Positions 36,484 through 44,616 of a stretch of DNA of 64,000 nucleotides are shown here, piece after piece. Location: assembly GCF_013410665.1 (NCBI RefSeq), contig NZ_JACCFM010000001.1, positions 1,054,001 through 1,118,000 on the forward strand, written 5' to 3'. The notes under the pieces are model-generated. The model saw nothing but the letters and a program-made list of their open reading frames with translations. It was not told the DNA's origin and did not search any database. The stretch is from Leifsonia psychrotolerans (GTDB lineage: Bacteria; Actinomycetota; Actinomycetes; Actinomycetales; Microbacteriaceae). The position numbers and the translations under genes were made by a program. How positions within the stretch are numbered: position 1 is the stretch's first letter; every line of letters begins with the position of its first letter.

Positions 36484-37086
36484 ATGTCTGATTCCGTAGA
36501 ATTCTGGTTTGACCCGTCGTGCCCCTGGGCCTGGATGACTTCCCGCTGGGTGGATGAAGTCGCCGCATTGCGCGACCTCACAGTCACGTGGAACGTGATG
36601 AGCCTGGCCGTGCTGAATGAAAATGTCGAGGTCAGCGAGGAGTACAAGGCCTTCTTCCCGCGCGCGCTGAAATACACGCGGCTGGTTGCCGCCGCTGCGG
36701 AGCTGCATGGTCGGCAGATCGTGAAGCCGCTTTATGACGCTCTCGGCACTCGTATTCACCCGGGCGGTAATTCCAACCCTGACGAGGTCATCCCTGCTGC
36801 GCTGGCTGAGGTGGGCCTGCCCGCCGAGTTCGCGGCGTGGGCGGACAGCGACGCCCACGATTCGCAGATGCGGGCGAGCCACTTCGAGGGCATCAACCGG
36901 GTGGGTCAGGATGTCGGGACCCCCGTGATTGCCGTCAATGGGGTCGCCTTCTTCGGCCCGGTCATCTCTCCAGCGCCGAAGGGTGAGCAGGCGCTGGCGC
37001 TGTGGGACGGTGTTGTCGCCGTCGCGAGCTACGACGGGTTCTTTGAGATCAAGCGCTCGCGCACCCGGGACCCCATCTTCGACTGA
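36484..37086 (+). CDS. DsbA-fold protein, mycothiol-dependent nitroreductase type
   Basis: A 200-residue cytoplasmic DsbA-fold protein of the group containing mycobacterial Rv2466c, which uses mycothiol to reduce nitro compounds. The N-terminus FWFDPSCPWAWMTSRWV places the active-site motif at about residue 13, but it reads CPWA: the second cysteine is alanine, so a monothiol mechanism is expected. The cis-Pro motif is GTPVIAVNG. It is divergent from the SDR gene with 73 bp between starts. Confidence 0.85.
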   Translation: MSDSVEFWFDPSCPWAWMTSRWVDEVAALRDLTVTWNVMSLAVLNENVEVSEEYKAFFPRALKYTRLVAAAAELHGRQIVKPLYDALGTRIHPGGNSNPDEVIPAALAEVGLPAEFAAWADSDAHDSQMRASHFEGINRVGQDVGTPVIAVNGVAFFGPVISPAPKGEQALALWDGVVAVASYDGFFEIKRSRTRDPIFD

Positions 37087-37112
37087 TCCCGGATGCGTAT
37101 GGAGCCGAGTTC

Positions 37113-37979
37113 TTATGGCAGCGTGAGAATCTCGGCGCCGCGCTCGGTGACAACGAGCGTGTGCTCGAACTGAGCCGTGATGCTCTTATCCTTGGTGGTG
37201 ACGGTCCAGTCATCCGCCCACATGTCCCACTCATGGCTGCCGAGAGTCAGCATGGGCTCGATCGTGAACACCATGCCGGGCTCCATCACAGTGTCGTAAA
37301 GCGGAGCCGAGTCGTAGTGCGGAATGATCAGGCCGGAGTGAAATGACTCGCCCACGCCGTGCCCGGTGAAATCGCGCACGACACCGTAGCCGAATCGCTT
37401 GGCGTACGACTCGATGGCCCGTCCGATCACGTTGACCTGACGCCCGGGGGCTACTGCCTTGATGCCACGAGCCAGCGACTCACGCGTGCGTTCGACGAGC
37501 AGGGTGACTTCCTCGCTCGCCTCGCCGACGATGAACGTCACATTGCTGTCACCGTGCACCCCATTTTTATAGGCCGTGATATCGATGTTCACGATGTCGC
37601 CGTCGCTCAAAACGGTGTCATCGGGAATGCCGTGGCAGATCACCTCGTTGATCGAGCTACACAGCGACTTGGGGTAGCCGCGATAGCCCAGCGTCGACGG
37701 GTAGGCATCGTGAGCGAGCACGAACGCGTGTCCGATTGCGTCCAGTTCCTCGGTAGTCACACCCGGGCGGATGGCGCGGCCGACCGCTGCGATGGCCTGT
37801 GCGGCGATTCGCCCCGACTCTCGGATCAGTTCGATCTTCTCGGGGGAGTAGACGTCTGAGCCGGTGAACGGGGTCGGACTCTTCTTGCCGACGTATTCCG
37901 GGCGGGGAATGTGCAGGGGAACAGTGCGGGTCGCTGAGACCGTTCCAGGGATAAGGTGACCGGCTGAATCGTGAGGCAT
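37113..37979 (-). CDS. map: Methionine aminopeptidase, type I
   Basis: A 288-residue enzyme that removes the initiator Met from new proteins. Metal-binding and active-site motifs are visible: the His of [10 protein letters not shown], the Asp pair in GDIVNIDI and [10 protein letters not shown], His in [12 protein letters not shown], Glu in VFTIEPML and in FEHTLVV. The N-terminal extension of about 40 residues with PRPEYVGK matches the actinobacterial SH3-binding-type MetAP1. I choose ATG 37979; longer in-frame extensions would run through the divergent neighbour. Confidence 0.93.
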   Translation of the reverse strand: MPHDSAGHLIPGTVSATRTVPLHIPRPEYVGKKSPTPFTGSDVYSPEKIELIRESGRIAAQAIAAVGRAIRPGVTTEELDAIGHAFVLAHDAYPSTLGYRGYPKSLCSSINEVICHGIPDDTVLSDGDIVNIDITAYKNGVHGDSNVTFIVGEASEEVTLLVERTRESLARGIKAVAPGRQVNVIGRAIESYAKRFGYGVVRDFTGHGVGESFHSGLIIPHYDSAPLYDTVMEPGMVFTIEPMLTLGSHEWDMWADDWTVTTKDKSITAQFEHTLVVTERGAEILTLP

Positions 37980-37992
37980 AGGATCAAGCTTA
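37979..37992. promoter_or_regulatory. Interlocked divergent -10 boxes of map and a small gene
   Basis: On the plus strand TAGGAT (37979-37984) lies 7 nt before the ATG at 37992. On the minus strand TAAGCT (37992-37987) lies 7 nt before the map ATG at 37979. Each box shares a base with the other gene's start codon, so both -35 regions lie inside the opposite coding sequence. Confidence 0.45.
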
Positions 37993-38180
37993 TGGCCGAT
38001 GACACTGAACACCAGTTTTGGTACAACATGCGCACGGGCGAGGTCGAACAAGGCTTCGTGTCGCCCTCGGCGGACCGTGTGGGGCCGTTCGCGACGAGAA
38101 ACGATGCGGCACACGCGCTGGAGAAGCTGCGTGCGAACAGCGCGAAGTGGGCTGAGGAAGACCGCGAGAACGACCGCTAA
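37992..38180 (+). CDS. Small SPOR-like protein
   Basis: A 62-residue protein ([21 protein letters not shown], then [17 protein letters not shown]). It resembles small proteins called SPOR domain-containing in Microbacteriaceae: one short repeat of the peptidoglycan-binding fold, without signal peptide. AGGA lies 8 nt before the ATG, and the same stretch may act as -10 for a leaderless message. It is divergent from map and convergent with panB. Confidence 0.7.
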   Translation: MADDTEHQFWYNMRTGEVEQGFVSPSADRVGPFATRNDAAHALEKLRANSAKWAEEDRENDR

Positions 38181-38216
38181 CGGCGTGAGAGCATCGTGAC
38201 GACAGTGTGAGACCGG

Positions 38217-39086
38217 TTAGTAGCTGTGCTCCGGCGCCGGGTAGATGCCCTTCGCGACGTCGTCTTTGAACTGACTGACGGCGTCCGTCAAGACCGAGTG
38301 CAGATTCGCGTACTGCTTGACGAATCGAGGCACGCGACCATCACTCATCCCGGCGAAGTCCGTCCAAACCATCAGCTGTCCGCTGACGTTCGGGCCAGCC
38401 CCGACACCGATCGTCGGAATTTCGAGCTCGGCGGTCACCTGCGCCGCGACATCCGACGGCACCATCTCGAGCACAACCGCAAACGCGCCGGCGTCTTGCA
38501 CGGCGAGGGCATCATCGATCAGCTGGTCCGCTGCACCGCCACGCCCTTGAATGATGTGCCCACCCAGGCCGTGCTCGCTTTGCGGAGTGAAGCCGACATG
38601 TGCCATCACAGGGATGCCGGCCGAGACGATCCGCTTGATCTGCTTGCGACTGCGCACCCCACCTTCGAGCTTCACGGCGTGAGCTTGCGCCTCTTTCATG
38701 AACCGCACGGCCGTGTGCAGGGCTTCGTCCTTGCTGCCCTCATACGAACCAAACGGCATATCTGCGATCACAAACGCGCGCTTCACCGCCCGGGCAACCG
38801 CACGGGTCAGAGGAATCAGTTCGTCGACGGTCACGGGGAGGGTGGTCTCGTAGCCGAAGACGTTGTTTCCGGCAGAGTCGCCGACGAGAAGGAAGTCGAT
38901 GCCGGCCGCATCAAAGATCTGCGCGGTGAGCATGTCGTAGCTGGTCAAACCGGTGATCGGCACGCCCTGCTCTTTCGCGGTCTGAAAGTGTCGTGTGCGA
39001 ACTCGTTTCGGCCCGGTCGGCGCTGGGCCGTACGGGTTTTGTTCTGCAGGGGCGTTCTGGGCTTCGGATGCAGTCACGTCGGGCAT
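38217..39086 (-). CDS. panB: 3-Methyl-2-oxobutanoate hydroxymethyltransferase
   Basis: A 289-residue enzyme that makes ketopantoate from 2-oxoisovalerate and methylene-tetrahydrofolate, the first step to pantothenate and CoA. Motifs: TSYDMLTAQIFDAAGIDFLLVGDSAG with the Mg-binding Asp, GYETTLPVTVDELI, and VKLEGG. I use the ATG at 39086 because TACACT lies exactly 6 nt upstream; a longer form from 39137 has no support. Confidence 0.94.
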   Translation of the reverse strand: MPDVTASEAQNAPAEQNPYGPAPTGPKRVRTRHFQTAKEQGVPITGLTSYDMLTAQIFDAAGIDFLLVGDSAGNNVFGYETTLPVTVDELIPLTRAVARAVKRAFVIADMPFGSYEGSKDEALHTAVRFMKEAQAHAVKLEGGVRSRKQIKRIVSAGIPVMAHVGFTPQSEHGLGGHIIQGRGGAADQLIDDALAVQDAGAFAVVLEMVPSDVAAQVTAELEIPTIGVGAGPNVSGQLMVWTDFAGMSDGRVPRFVKQYANLHSVLTDAVSQFKDDVAKGIYPAPEHSY

Positions 39087-39092
39087 GAGTTC

Positions 39093-39098
39093 AGTGTA
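39093..39098 (-). promoter_or_regulatory. -10 box for panB
   Basis: TACACT, 6 nt, ATG at 39086; supports the shorter start and a leaderless mRNA. Confidence 0.45.
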
Positions 39099-39166
39099 GT
39101 CAGGCCTGGAAATCACTCCCGATGTGATCGGAAGCAACTAGCCTAGAGACGACAGAAAGGGCGTGG

Positions 39167-40504
39167 ATGGATAAGCAGCGCGACTTCGTTCTTCGGACAA
39201 TCGAGGAACGGGGCATCAAGTTCATTCGACTGTGGTTCACCGACGTCGTCGGCACACTGAAATCTGTCGCGATCGCCCCGGCAGAAGTGGAAGGCGCATT
39301 CGTCGAGGGCCTCGGTTTCGACGGTTCCGCCATCGAAGGTCTGACGCGGTCGTTCGAGGCCGATGTGCTGGCGCACCCAGACCCCACCACGTTCCAGATT
39401 CTGCCCTGGCGCGGCGAGGTCGATCCCACCGCGCGTATGTTCTGTGACATTAGAACGCCCGACGGACAGCCCGCCGTAGCCGACCCCCGTAACGTGCTGA
39501 AGCGCACGCTAGCGAAGGCGGCCGAGCGCGGTTTCACCTTCTACACGCACCCCGAGATTGAGTTTTACCTGCTCAAGTCGTCGAAGATCGGCAAAAAGGG
39601 TCCGATTCCGGTCGACTCGGCCGGCTATTTCGACAACGTCCCGGGCGGAACGGCACACGACTTTCGCCGACGCTCGGTGCGCATGTTGGAAGACCTGGGG
39701 ATCTCTGTTGAGTTCAGCCATCACGAAGCCGGCCCGGGTCAGAACGAGATTGACCTGCGCTACGCCGATGCGTTGACCACCGCCGACAACATCATGACGT
39801 TCCGAACCGTGATCAAAGAGGTCGCGATCGAGCAGGGCGTGTACGCGACGTTCATGCCCAAGCCGATGTCGGATCAACCGGGCTCGGGAATGCACACCCA
39901 CGTGTCACTGTTCGAGGGTGACACGAACGCGTTCTACGAGGCCGGCGCCCAGTACCAGCTCTCAAAGACCGGCCGCCAATTCATCGCGGGTCTCCTTCGG
40001 CATGCCCCGGAGATCACAGCGGTGACCAACCAGTTCGTCAACTCGTACAAGCGACTCTGGGGTGGCGATGAAGCCCCGAGCTTCGTCTGCTGGGGCCACA
40101 ACAACCGCTCTGCGCTCGTCCGTGTGCCGCTCTACAAGCCCAACAAAGGCCAGAGCTCACGCATCGAGTACCGGGCCATGGACTCGGCCGCGAATCCGTA
40201 TCTCGCATACTCGCTCATGCTCGCGGCCGGCCTCAAAGGCATCGAGGAAGGCTATGAGCTGCCGCCCGAGGCCGAAGACAACGTGTGGAGTCTCAGTGAT
40301 TCAGAGCGTCGCGCGCTCGGCTACCACCCGCTGCCGGCCAGCCTCGACCAGGCGATCGAACACATGGAGAATTCTGAGCTGGTCGCCGAGACGCTGGGGG
40401 AGCAGGTGTTCAACTACGTGCTGCTGAACAAACGGCAGGAGTGGCAGGACTATCGCGCCCAGGTGACACCGTTCGAGCTTCGCAAGAACCTCGAGATGCT
40501 CTAA
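39167..40504 (+). CDS. glnA2: Glutamine synthetase, type I, GlnA2-like
   Basis: A 445-residue glutamine synthetase fold protein. Metal and substrate motifs are present (GFDGSAIEG, HPEIEFYLL, HHEAGPGQNEIDLRY, MPKPMSDQPGSGMHTH, NNRSALVRVP). Its length and its place before glnE match mycobacterial GlnA2, which is not needed for bulk nitrogen assimilation. The region of the adenylylation loop reads GYELPPEAED, so control by GlnE is doubtful. AGAAAGGG precedes the ATG. Confidence 0.92.
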   Translation: MDKQRDFVLRTIEERGIKFIRLWFTDVVGTLKSVAIAPAEVEGAFVEGLGFDGSAIEGLTRSFEADVLAHPDPTTFQILPWRGEVDPTARMFCDIRTPDGQPAVADPRNVLKRTLAKAAERGFTFYTHPEIEFYLLKSSKIGKKGPIPVDSAGYFDNVPGGTAHDFRRRSVRMLEDLGISVEFSHHEAGPGQNEIDLRYADALTTADNIMTFRTVIKEVAIEQGVYATFMPKPMSDQPGSGMHTHVSLFEGDTNAFYEAGAQYQLSKTGRQFIAGLLRHAPEITAVTNQFVNSYKRLWGGDEAPSFVCWGHNNRSALVRVPLYKPNKGQSSRIEYRAMDSAANPYLAYSLMLAAGLKGIEEGYELPPEAEDNVWSLSDSERRALGYHPLPASLDQAIEHMENSELVAETLGEQVFNYVLLNKRQEWQDYRAQVTPFELRKNLEML

Positions 40505-40521
40505 GTCGCTGCGTACACCCC

Positions 40522-43500
40522 ATGGCACGTGCCCCGCTAAACCTCACCGAGCTTGCCCGCGTCGGTTTCGATGAACTCGGCGCGGCGCGAGCCCGGCTGA
40601 CCGAGGCACAGGAGCTCGGCGCCCCCGAGGCGACCGAGCTCCTCGCCCTGTTGGCGAAGACGGCGAGCCCGGATGCCGCGCTTGGCGCACTTCTCGACCT
40701 CCTGCGACAGGCGCCGGCAGAGGTTCTCGCACTTGTGCGGTCCCCCTCCTCGGCTCAGCGTCTCCTCCTCGTACTCGGTGCCTCTTCCGGCATTGCGGAG
40801 TTCTTCCTGCGCCATCCCGACGAACTCGCCGTTTTGGCTCGAGCGTGCACCCATATTCCGGATGCCGCTGAGTATCGCAACGATCTGCTTGATTCGGTCG
40901 GCGCGGTCGACGGCTTCGCGTCTCTCGTCGAGGAGCAGGGCTGGGTCGCCCTGCGCGTGCGTTACCGGAGTCGGTTGGCTGAATTGGCCGCGTACGATCT
41001 CGAACAGCTCGATCCTGCCGGCGGTGTCGATGAGATTGCGACTGCGCTAGCCAATCTGGCGGCGGCAGCTCTGGAGGGGTCGCTGGCGGTGGCCCGCACC
41101 ATGGCTTCCGGCCCGGTTGCCGGCCCCGGCGTGTTTCCCCGCGCCGAAGTGGCCTCGACCCGCTTTGCCGTGATCGGAATGGGGAAGGCCGGCGCAGCCG
41201 AACTCAACTATGTCAGCGACGTCGACGTGATCTTCGTGGCAGACGGCGATGAGTCTGCCGAACTCTCGACCGGGCGCGCCGTCGATATCGGGACGCGCCT
41301 GGCCGTGCTGATGATGCGCGGACTCAACGAGGCAACGATCGAACCCGAGCTGTGGGAGGTCGATGCGAATCTGCGCCCAGAGGGCAAGGACGGTGCACTC
41401 GTGCGCTCGCTCGAATCGCACCGGGCCTATTACGAGCGCTGGGCGAAGAGTTGGGAGTTCCAGGCGCTGCTGAAGGCCAGGCCGCTCGCGGGCGACCGCA
41501 CTCTCGGCCAGGCCTATGTTGATGCTCTTGCGCCCAAGGTGTGGTCGAGTGCAAGTCGCGACAATTTCGTCGAATCGGTGCAGCAGATGCGCGAACGCGT
41601 CACGGCGAACATTCCGGCCGACGAGGTCGACGTGCAACTCAAGTTGGGTCCGGGCGGTCTTCGTGACATCGAGTTCACCGTGCAGCTTCTTCAACTTGTG
41701 CACGGACAGTCCGACCCGGCTGTGCGCCAGCCCGGCACGCTGCCCGCACTTGCCGCCCTGGCCGAGAATAGTTACATCGGTCGCGCTGAGGCTCACGAGT
41801 TCGCGCACGACTACCGCGTATTGCGGTTGATGGAGCATCGCCTGCAGCTGCGCAGGCTTCGGCGCACGCATCTGCTGCCGCGTGACCCCGAGGATCTGCG
41901 CATCCTGGCCCGGGCCACGGGCCTGGCATCGAGCGCAGCAGGCCTAACCGCGATCTGGTCCGAGACGAAGCAGCGGGTGCGAGGGCTGCACGAGCGGTTG
42001 TTTTATCGCCCGCTGCTGTCGGCTGTGGCCTCTCTGCCCGCTGAAGGCCTCAACCTGACGAGCGGTCAGGCCGAGGCACGACTTGCCGCCATCGGCTTTC
42101 GGAACACCGCCGGAGCATTGGCTCACATCGCCGCGCTGACCGGAGGCGTGTCGCGACGCGCGACAATTCAACGCCATTTGCTGCCCGTGATGCTGCAGTG
42201 GTTCTCTGAGGGGTCGGATCCCGACTATGGGCTGCTCGCTTTCCGGCGGCTCAGCGACGACCTTGGCTCCACCTATTGGTTCCTTCGGATGCTCCGCGAT
42301 TCGTCGGGGGCGGCCGAGCGGCTCACGCGCGTGCTCTCGGGCTCGCGCTACATCGGTGAGCTTCTCGAGACGATCCCCGAATCGGTGGCGTGGCTCGAAG
42401 ACGAAGTCGACCTCAGGCCCCGTCCGCTCTCGGTGCTCCGCGATGAGGCGCGTTCCGTGCTCGCCCGGCACACCGCCGCGGATGCCGCGGCCGGTGTCTT
42501 GCGCACGGCCCGCCGCCGCGAAGTGTTGCGCTTGGCTTTCTCAGCGATGCTGGGCAGATCGACCCAGGAAGAGCTCGCCCACGGTCTCTCTGCCGTGATG
42601 GCGACTCACATTGAAGCGGTGATCGCTGCCATTCGTGGTACAGGGCTCGACGACCGGCATCCGGCGATCGATGGCATCGAATTTGGTGTGATCGCGATGG
42701 GTCGATTCGGCGGAGCCGAGATCGGCTTTGGCTCGGACGCCGACGTGATGTACGTGTTTCGGCCGGCCGGCCTTGAGGGTGAAGCCGCGCATGACCGCGC
42801 GAAGTTCATCGTCCGTGAACTCGGTCGTCTCACCGACGACAGCAGGCTCCCGCTCGATCTCGACATCGGCCTACGACCAGAGGGCAAGAACGGCGTCGTC
42901 GTGCGTTCCCTCGACTCCTATGCCGCCTACTACCGCCGTTGGTCGCTCACCTGGGAAGCGCAGGCGTTGTTGCGTGCGCGTGGCGTGGCGGGGGAGCGCG
43001 CCCTGCTCGCTGACTTCGAGGCGGTCGCCGACAGCGTGCGTTACCCGGCCGCGATTTCGGAGCAAGATGTGCGTGAGGTGAAACGCATCAAGGCTCGTGT
43101 TGAGAACGAACGGCTTCCGCAAGGGGCCGACCCGAGCCGACATCTGAAACTCGGCCGTGGCTCGCTCAGCGACGTCGAGTGGTTCGTGCAACTTCTACAA
43201 TTGCAGCACGCGGCAGCAATTCCCGACTTGCGCACCACATCGACCCTCGACGCGTTGAGCGAGGCATGCGACGCAGGTTTGGTGAGCGAGGCGGATGCCG
43301 CAACCCTGCGCGCGGCGTGGGTGTTCGCATCCCGAGCCCGGTCGGCGATCACCCTGTGGACCAACAAAAGCTCGGATGTGCTGCCGATCGACCGAACCCA
43401 GCTCGAAGGAATCGCGCGGGTGATGGAGTATCCGCCCGGCTCGGCGAACCGCCTCGACGAAGACTATCTGGCTGTCACCCGGCGCGCCCGAGCGGTCTTC

Positions 43501-43527
43501 GAGCGAGAGTTCTACGGCCCCGCCTAA
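40522..43527 (+). CDS. glnE: Bifunctional glutamine synthetase adenylyltransferase/deadenylase
   Basis: A 1001-residue enzyme that adds AMP to, and removes it from, a tyrosine of glutamine synthetase. Two nucleotidyltransferase domains are seen: the N-terminal deadenylase with GMGKAGAAELNYVSDVDVIFV near residue 217, and the C-terminal adenylyltransferase with AMGRFGGAEIGFGSDADVMYVF near 723, each followed by a helical GlnD-like regulatory part. It starts 17 bp after glnA2, probably in one operon; its main target is likely GlnA1 at 44.6-46 kb. Confidence 0.95.
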   Translation: MARAPLNLTELARVGFDELGAARARLTEAQELGAPEATELLALLAKTASPDAALGALLDLLRQAPAEVLALVRSPSSAQRLLLVLGASSGIAEFFLRHPDELAVLARACTHIPDAAEYRNDLLDSVGAVDGFASLVEEQGWVALRVRYRSRLAELAAYDLEQLDPAGGVDEIATALANLAAAALEGSLAVARTMASGPVAGPGVFPRAEVASTRFAVIGMGKAGAAELNYVSDVDVIFVADGDESAELSTGRAVDIGTRLAVLMMRGLNEATIEPELWEVDANLRPEGKDGALVRSLESHRAYYERWAKSWEFQALLKARPLAGDRTLGQAYVDALAPKVWSSASRDNFVESVQQMRERVTANIPADEVDVQLKLGPGGLRDIEFTVQLLQLVHGQSDPAVRQPGTLPALAALAENSYIGRAEAHEFAHDYRVLRLMEHRLQLRRLRRTHLLPRDPEDLRILARATGLASSAAGLTAIWSETKQRVRGLHERLFYRPLLSAVASLPAEGLNLTSGQAEARLAAIGFRNTAGALAHIAALTGGVSRRATIQRHLLPVMLQWFSEGSDPDYGLLAFRRLSDDLGSTYWFLRMLRDSSGAAERLTRVLSGSRYIGELLETIPESVAWLEDEVDLRPRPLSVLRDEARSVLARHTAADAAAGVLRTARRREVLRLAFSAMLGRSTQEELAHGLSAVMATHIEAVIAAIRGTGLDDRHPAIDGIEFGVIAMGRFGGAEIGFGSDADVMYVFRPAGLEGEAAHDRAKFIVRELGRLTDDSRLPLDLDIGLRPEGKNGVVVRSLDSYAAYYRRWSLTWEAQALLRARGVAGERALLADFEAVADSVRYPAAISEQDVREVKRIKARVENERLPQGADPSRHLKLGRGSLSDVEWFVQLLQLQHAAAIPDLRTTSTLDALSEACDAGLVSEADAATLRAAWVFASRARSAITLWTNKSSDVLPIDRTQLEGIARVMEYPPGSANRLDEDYLAVTRRARAVFEREFYGPA

Positions 43528-43704
43528 CCCCAATTCGGTGATTGAGGAGCAGGCGAGGGACGAGCCCGCGGCTCGAGATCCCGCAGGCCACCCCTCAGAC
43601 GCGACCGACGACATCCGCGTGCTGCCGAGAATAACCACAGGCTCCTCTCGTCGGTCGCATTGTACTGGCGTACGCGACAAAAACGGACGAATCGCGGCAC
43701 TTGC
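43528..43704. other. Intergenic stretch without recognisable gene
   Basis: Between glnE and the IS21 relic I find no gene, tRNA or clear terminator; a G/C-rich segment at 43545-43590 has only weak self-complementarity. The 122 bp after the relic (43938-44059) are equally empty. Together with the relic this is a decayed 530-bp spacer. Confidence 0.5.
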
Positions 43705-43753
43705 TAACGCCGACCGAAAATAGGGCCATTAACGCCGATTGAAAACAGGGCCA
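43705..43753 (+). repeat. Tandem terminal repeats of an IS21-type element
   Basis: Two 24-bp imperfect copies, 43705-43728 and 43730-43753, of TAACGCCGA-(C/T)(C/T)GAAAA-(T/C)AGGGCCA, separated by 1 bp. Multiple repeats at the element end, just before the transposase start, are the transposase-binding arrangement of IS21-family elements. Confidence 0.75.
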
Positions 43754-43778
43754 CCGACCAGTATGGAAGGTGATCAAT

Positions 43779-43937
43779 ATGGATGATTGGGCGAAGATAC
43801 GCCAACTGTTTTCGACGGGCGAGCACTCGAAGCGGGAGATCGGCCGGCTCGTCGGCGTCTCGCGCGGAACGGTCGATCGGGCGCTGGAAACGGACCGGCT
43901 GCCGAAGTACCAGCGGCCTGCGGCCACCACCAGCTGA
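43779..43937 (+). pseudogene. Truncated IS21-family transposase (IstA N-terminus)
   Basis: A 52-codon frame beginning MDDWAKIRQLFSTGEH and continuing SKREIGRLVGVSRGTVDRAL, the N-terminal helix-turn-helix of IstA. It ends at TGA soon after; the DDE catalytic domain (usually more than 400 residues), istB and the right end of the element are all missing. With the tandem repeats before it, this is a relic of one element end. Confidence 0.82.
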
Positions 43938-44059
43938 GCGCGCATCCCCGTCGAAAGTCGCCGTTTGTGCCGAGAATCGCCGGCGCAACAGGGCTACTCG
44001 ACCCAAACGGCGACACTCGGCGGATGCGTGGGGCAGCGGCACGAGGATTACTCCAGGTA

Positions 44060-44491
44060 CTACCTGCGTTCCGCGATCGATTTCACACTCGCGACCAGGC
44101 TGTCCCACATGCCGTGGGAGTGCAGAGCGGCGGCCGGGCGGGGGTTGTTGTCGTGCGCCAAGGTGAGGCGCGTCGTGTCGTCGTCACCGTCGAGAGTCCA
44201 GGTCAGTGTGTGCCGGCTATTCGGCAGATCAGGTTGCCCACTGAGCGGACTGTGGTGAGTATTCACGAGTCTTCGACCCGGTTCGAACTCGAGGATCACG
44301 CCCGTATCCGCGTAGGGTTTGCCTTCCCAGGTGCCGCGCCAAACGATCGGGCCGCCGACAGCTCAACTCGTCTCGACATCAGTGCCGAACATGAACTCTT
44401 TGATCGCGTCGGGGTCGGTGAGTACGTCCCATACCCGTTCCCGTGGTGCCGCAATTGTGATGCTGGATGTTGCCACGTAGTCGTCGGCCAT
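44060..44491 (-). pseudogene. SRPBCC/AHSA1 family protein interrupted by an in-frame TGA
   Basis: The frame starts at 44491 (MADDYVATSSITIAAPRER) with a GAGGAGA site, runs 42 codons to TGA at 44363-44365, then continues in the same frame to 44060 with good family sequence (AVGGPIVWRGTWEGK, ILEFEPGRRLV, a final helix SLVASVKSIAER). In relatives a Trp usually stands where the TGA is, so a TGG to TGA change explains it. The fold binds hydrophobic ligands. Alternatives are a sequencing error or read-through of UGA. Confidence 0.8.
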
Positions 44492-44570
44492 CGGCTTCTC
44501 CTCATCGGATTGGGTTGGACCCGACACCCTACTCGCCCCTTCACCGCACCGCTGCGTCGTTAACGACGCT

Positions 44571-44600
44571 GGGGCCGCATCCTCGAAAGGATGCGGCCCC
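44571..44600 (-). terminator. Terminator downstream of glnA1
   Basis: A perfect 13-bp stem, GGGGCCGCATCCT and its complement, closed by a 4-nt loop. It lies 17 bp after the glnA1 stop and before the SRPBCC pseudogene. The short T-rich run is on the plus-strand side, so on the glnA1 side it would act without a U-tract. Confidence 0.75.
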
Positions 44601-44616
44601 ATTACTTTGCGGTCGA

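Noticed and set aside
43540..43600. Diverged copy of the GGTCGAG hairpin repeat after glnE
   Set aside because: GAGGAGCAGG and CTCGAGATCCC look loosely similar, but the segment lacks the GGTCGAGCCTGTCGAGA arm and a matching partner.
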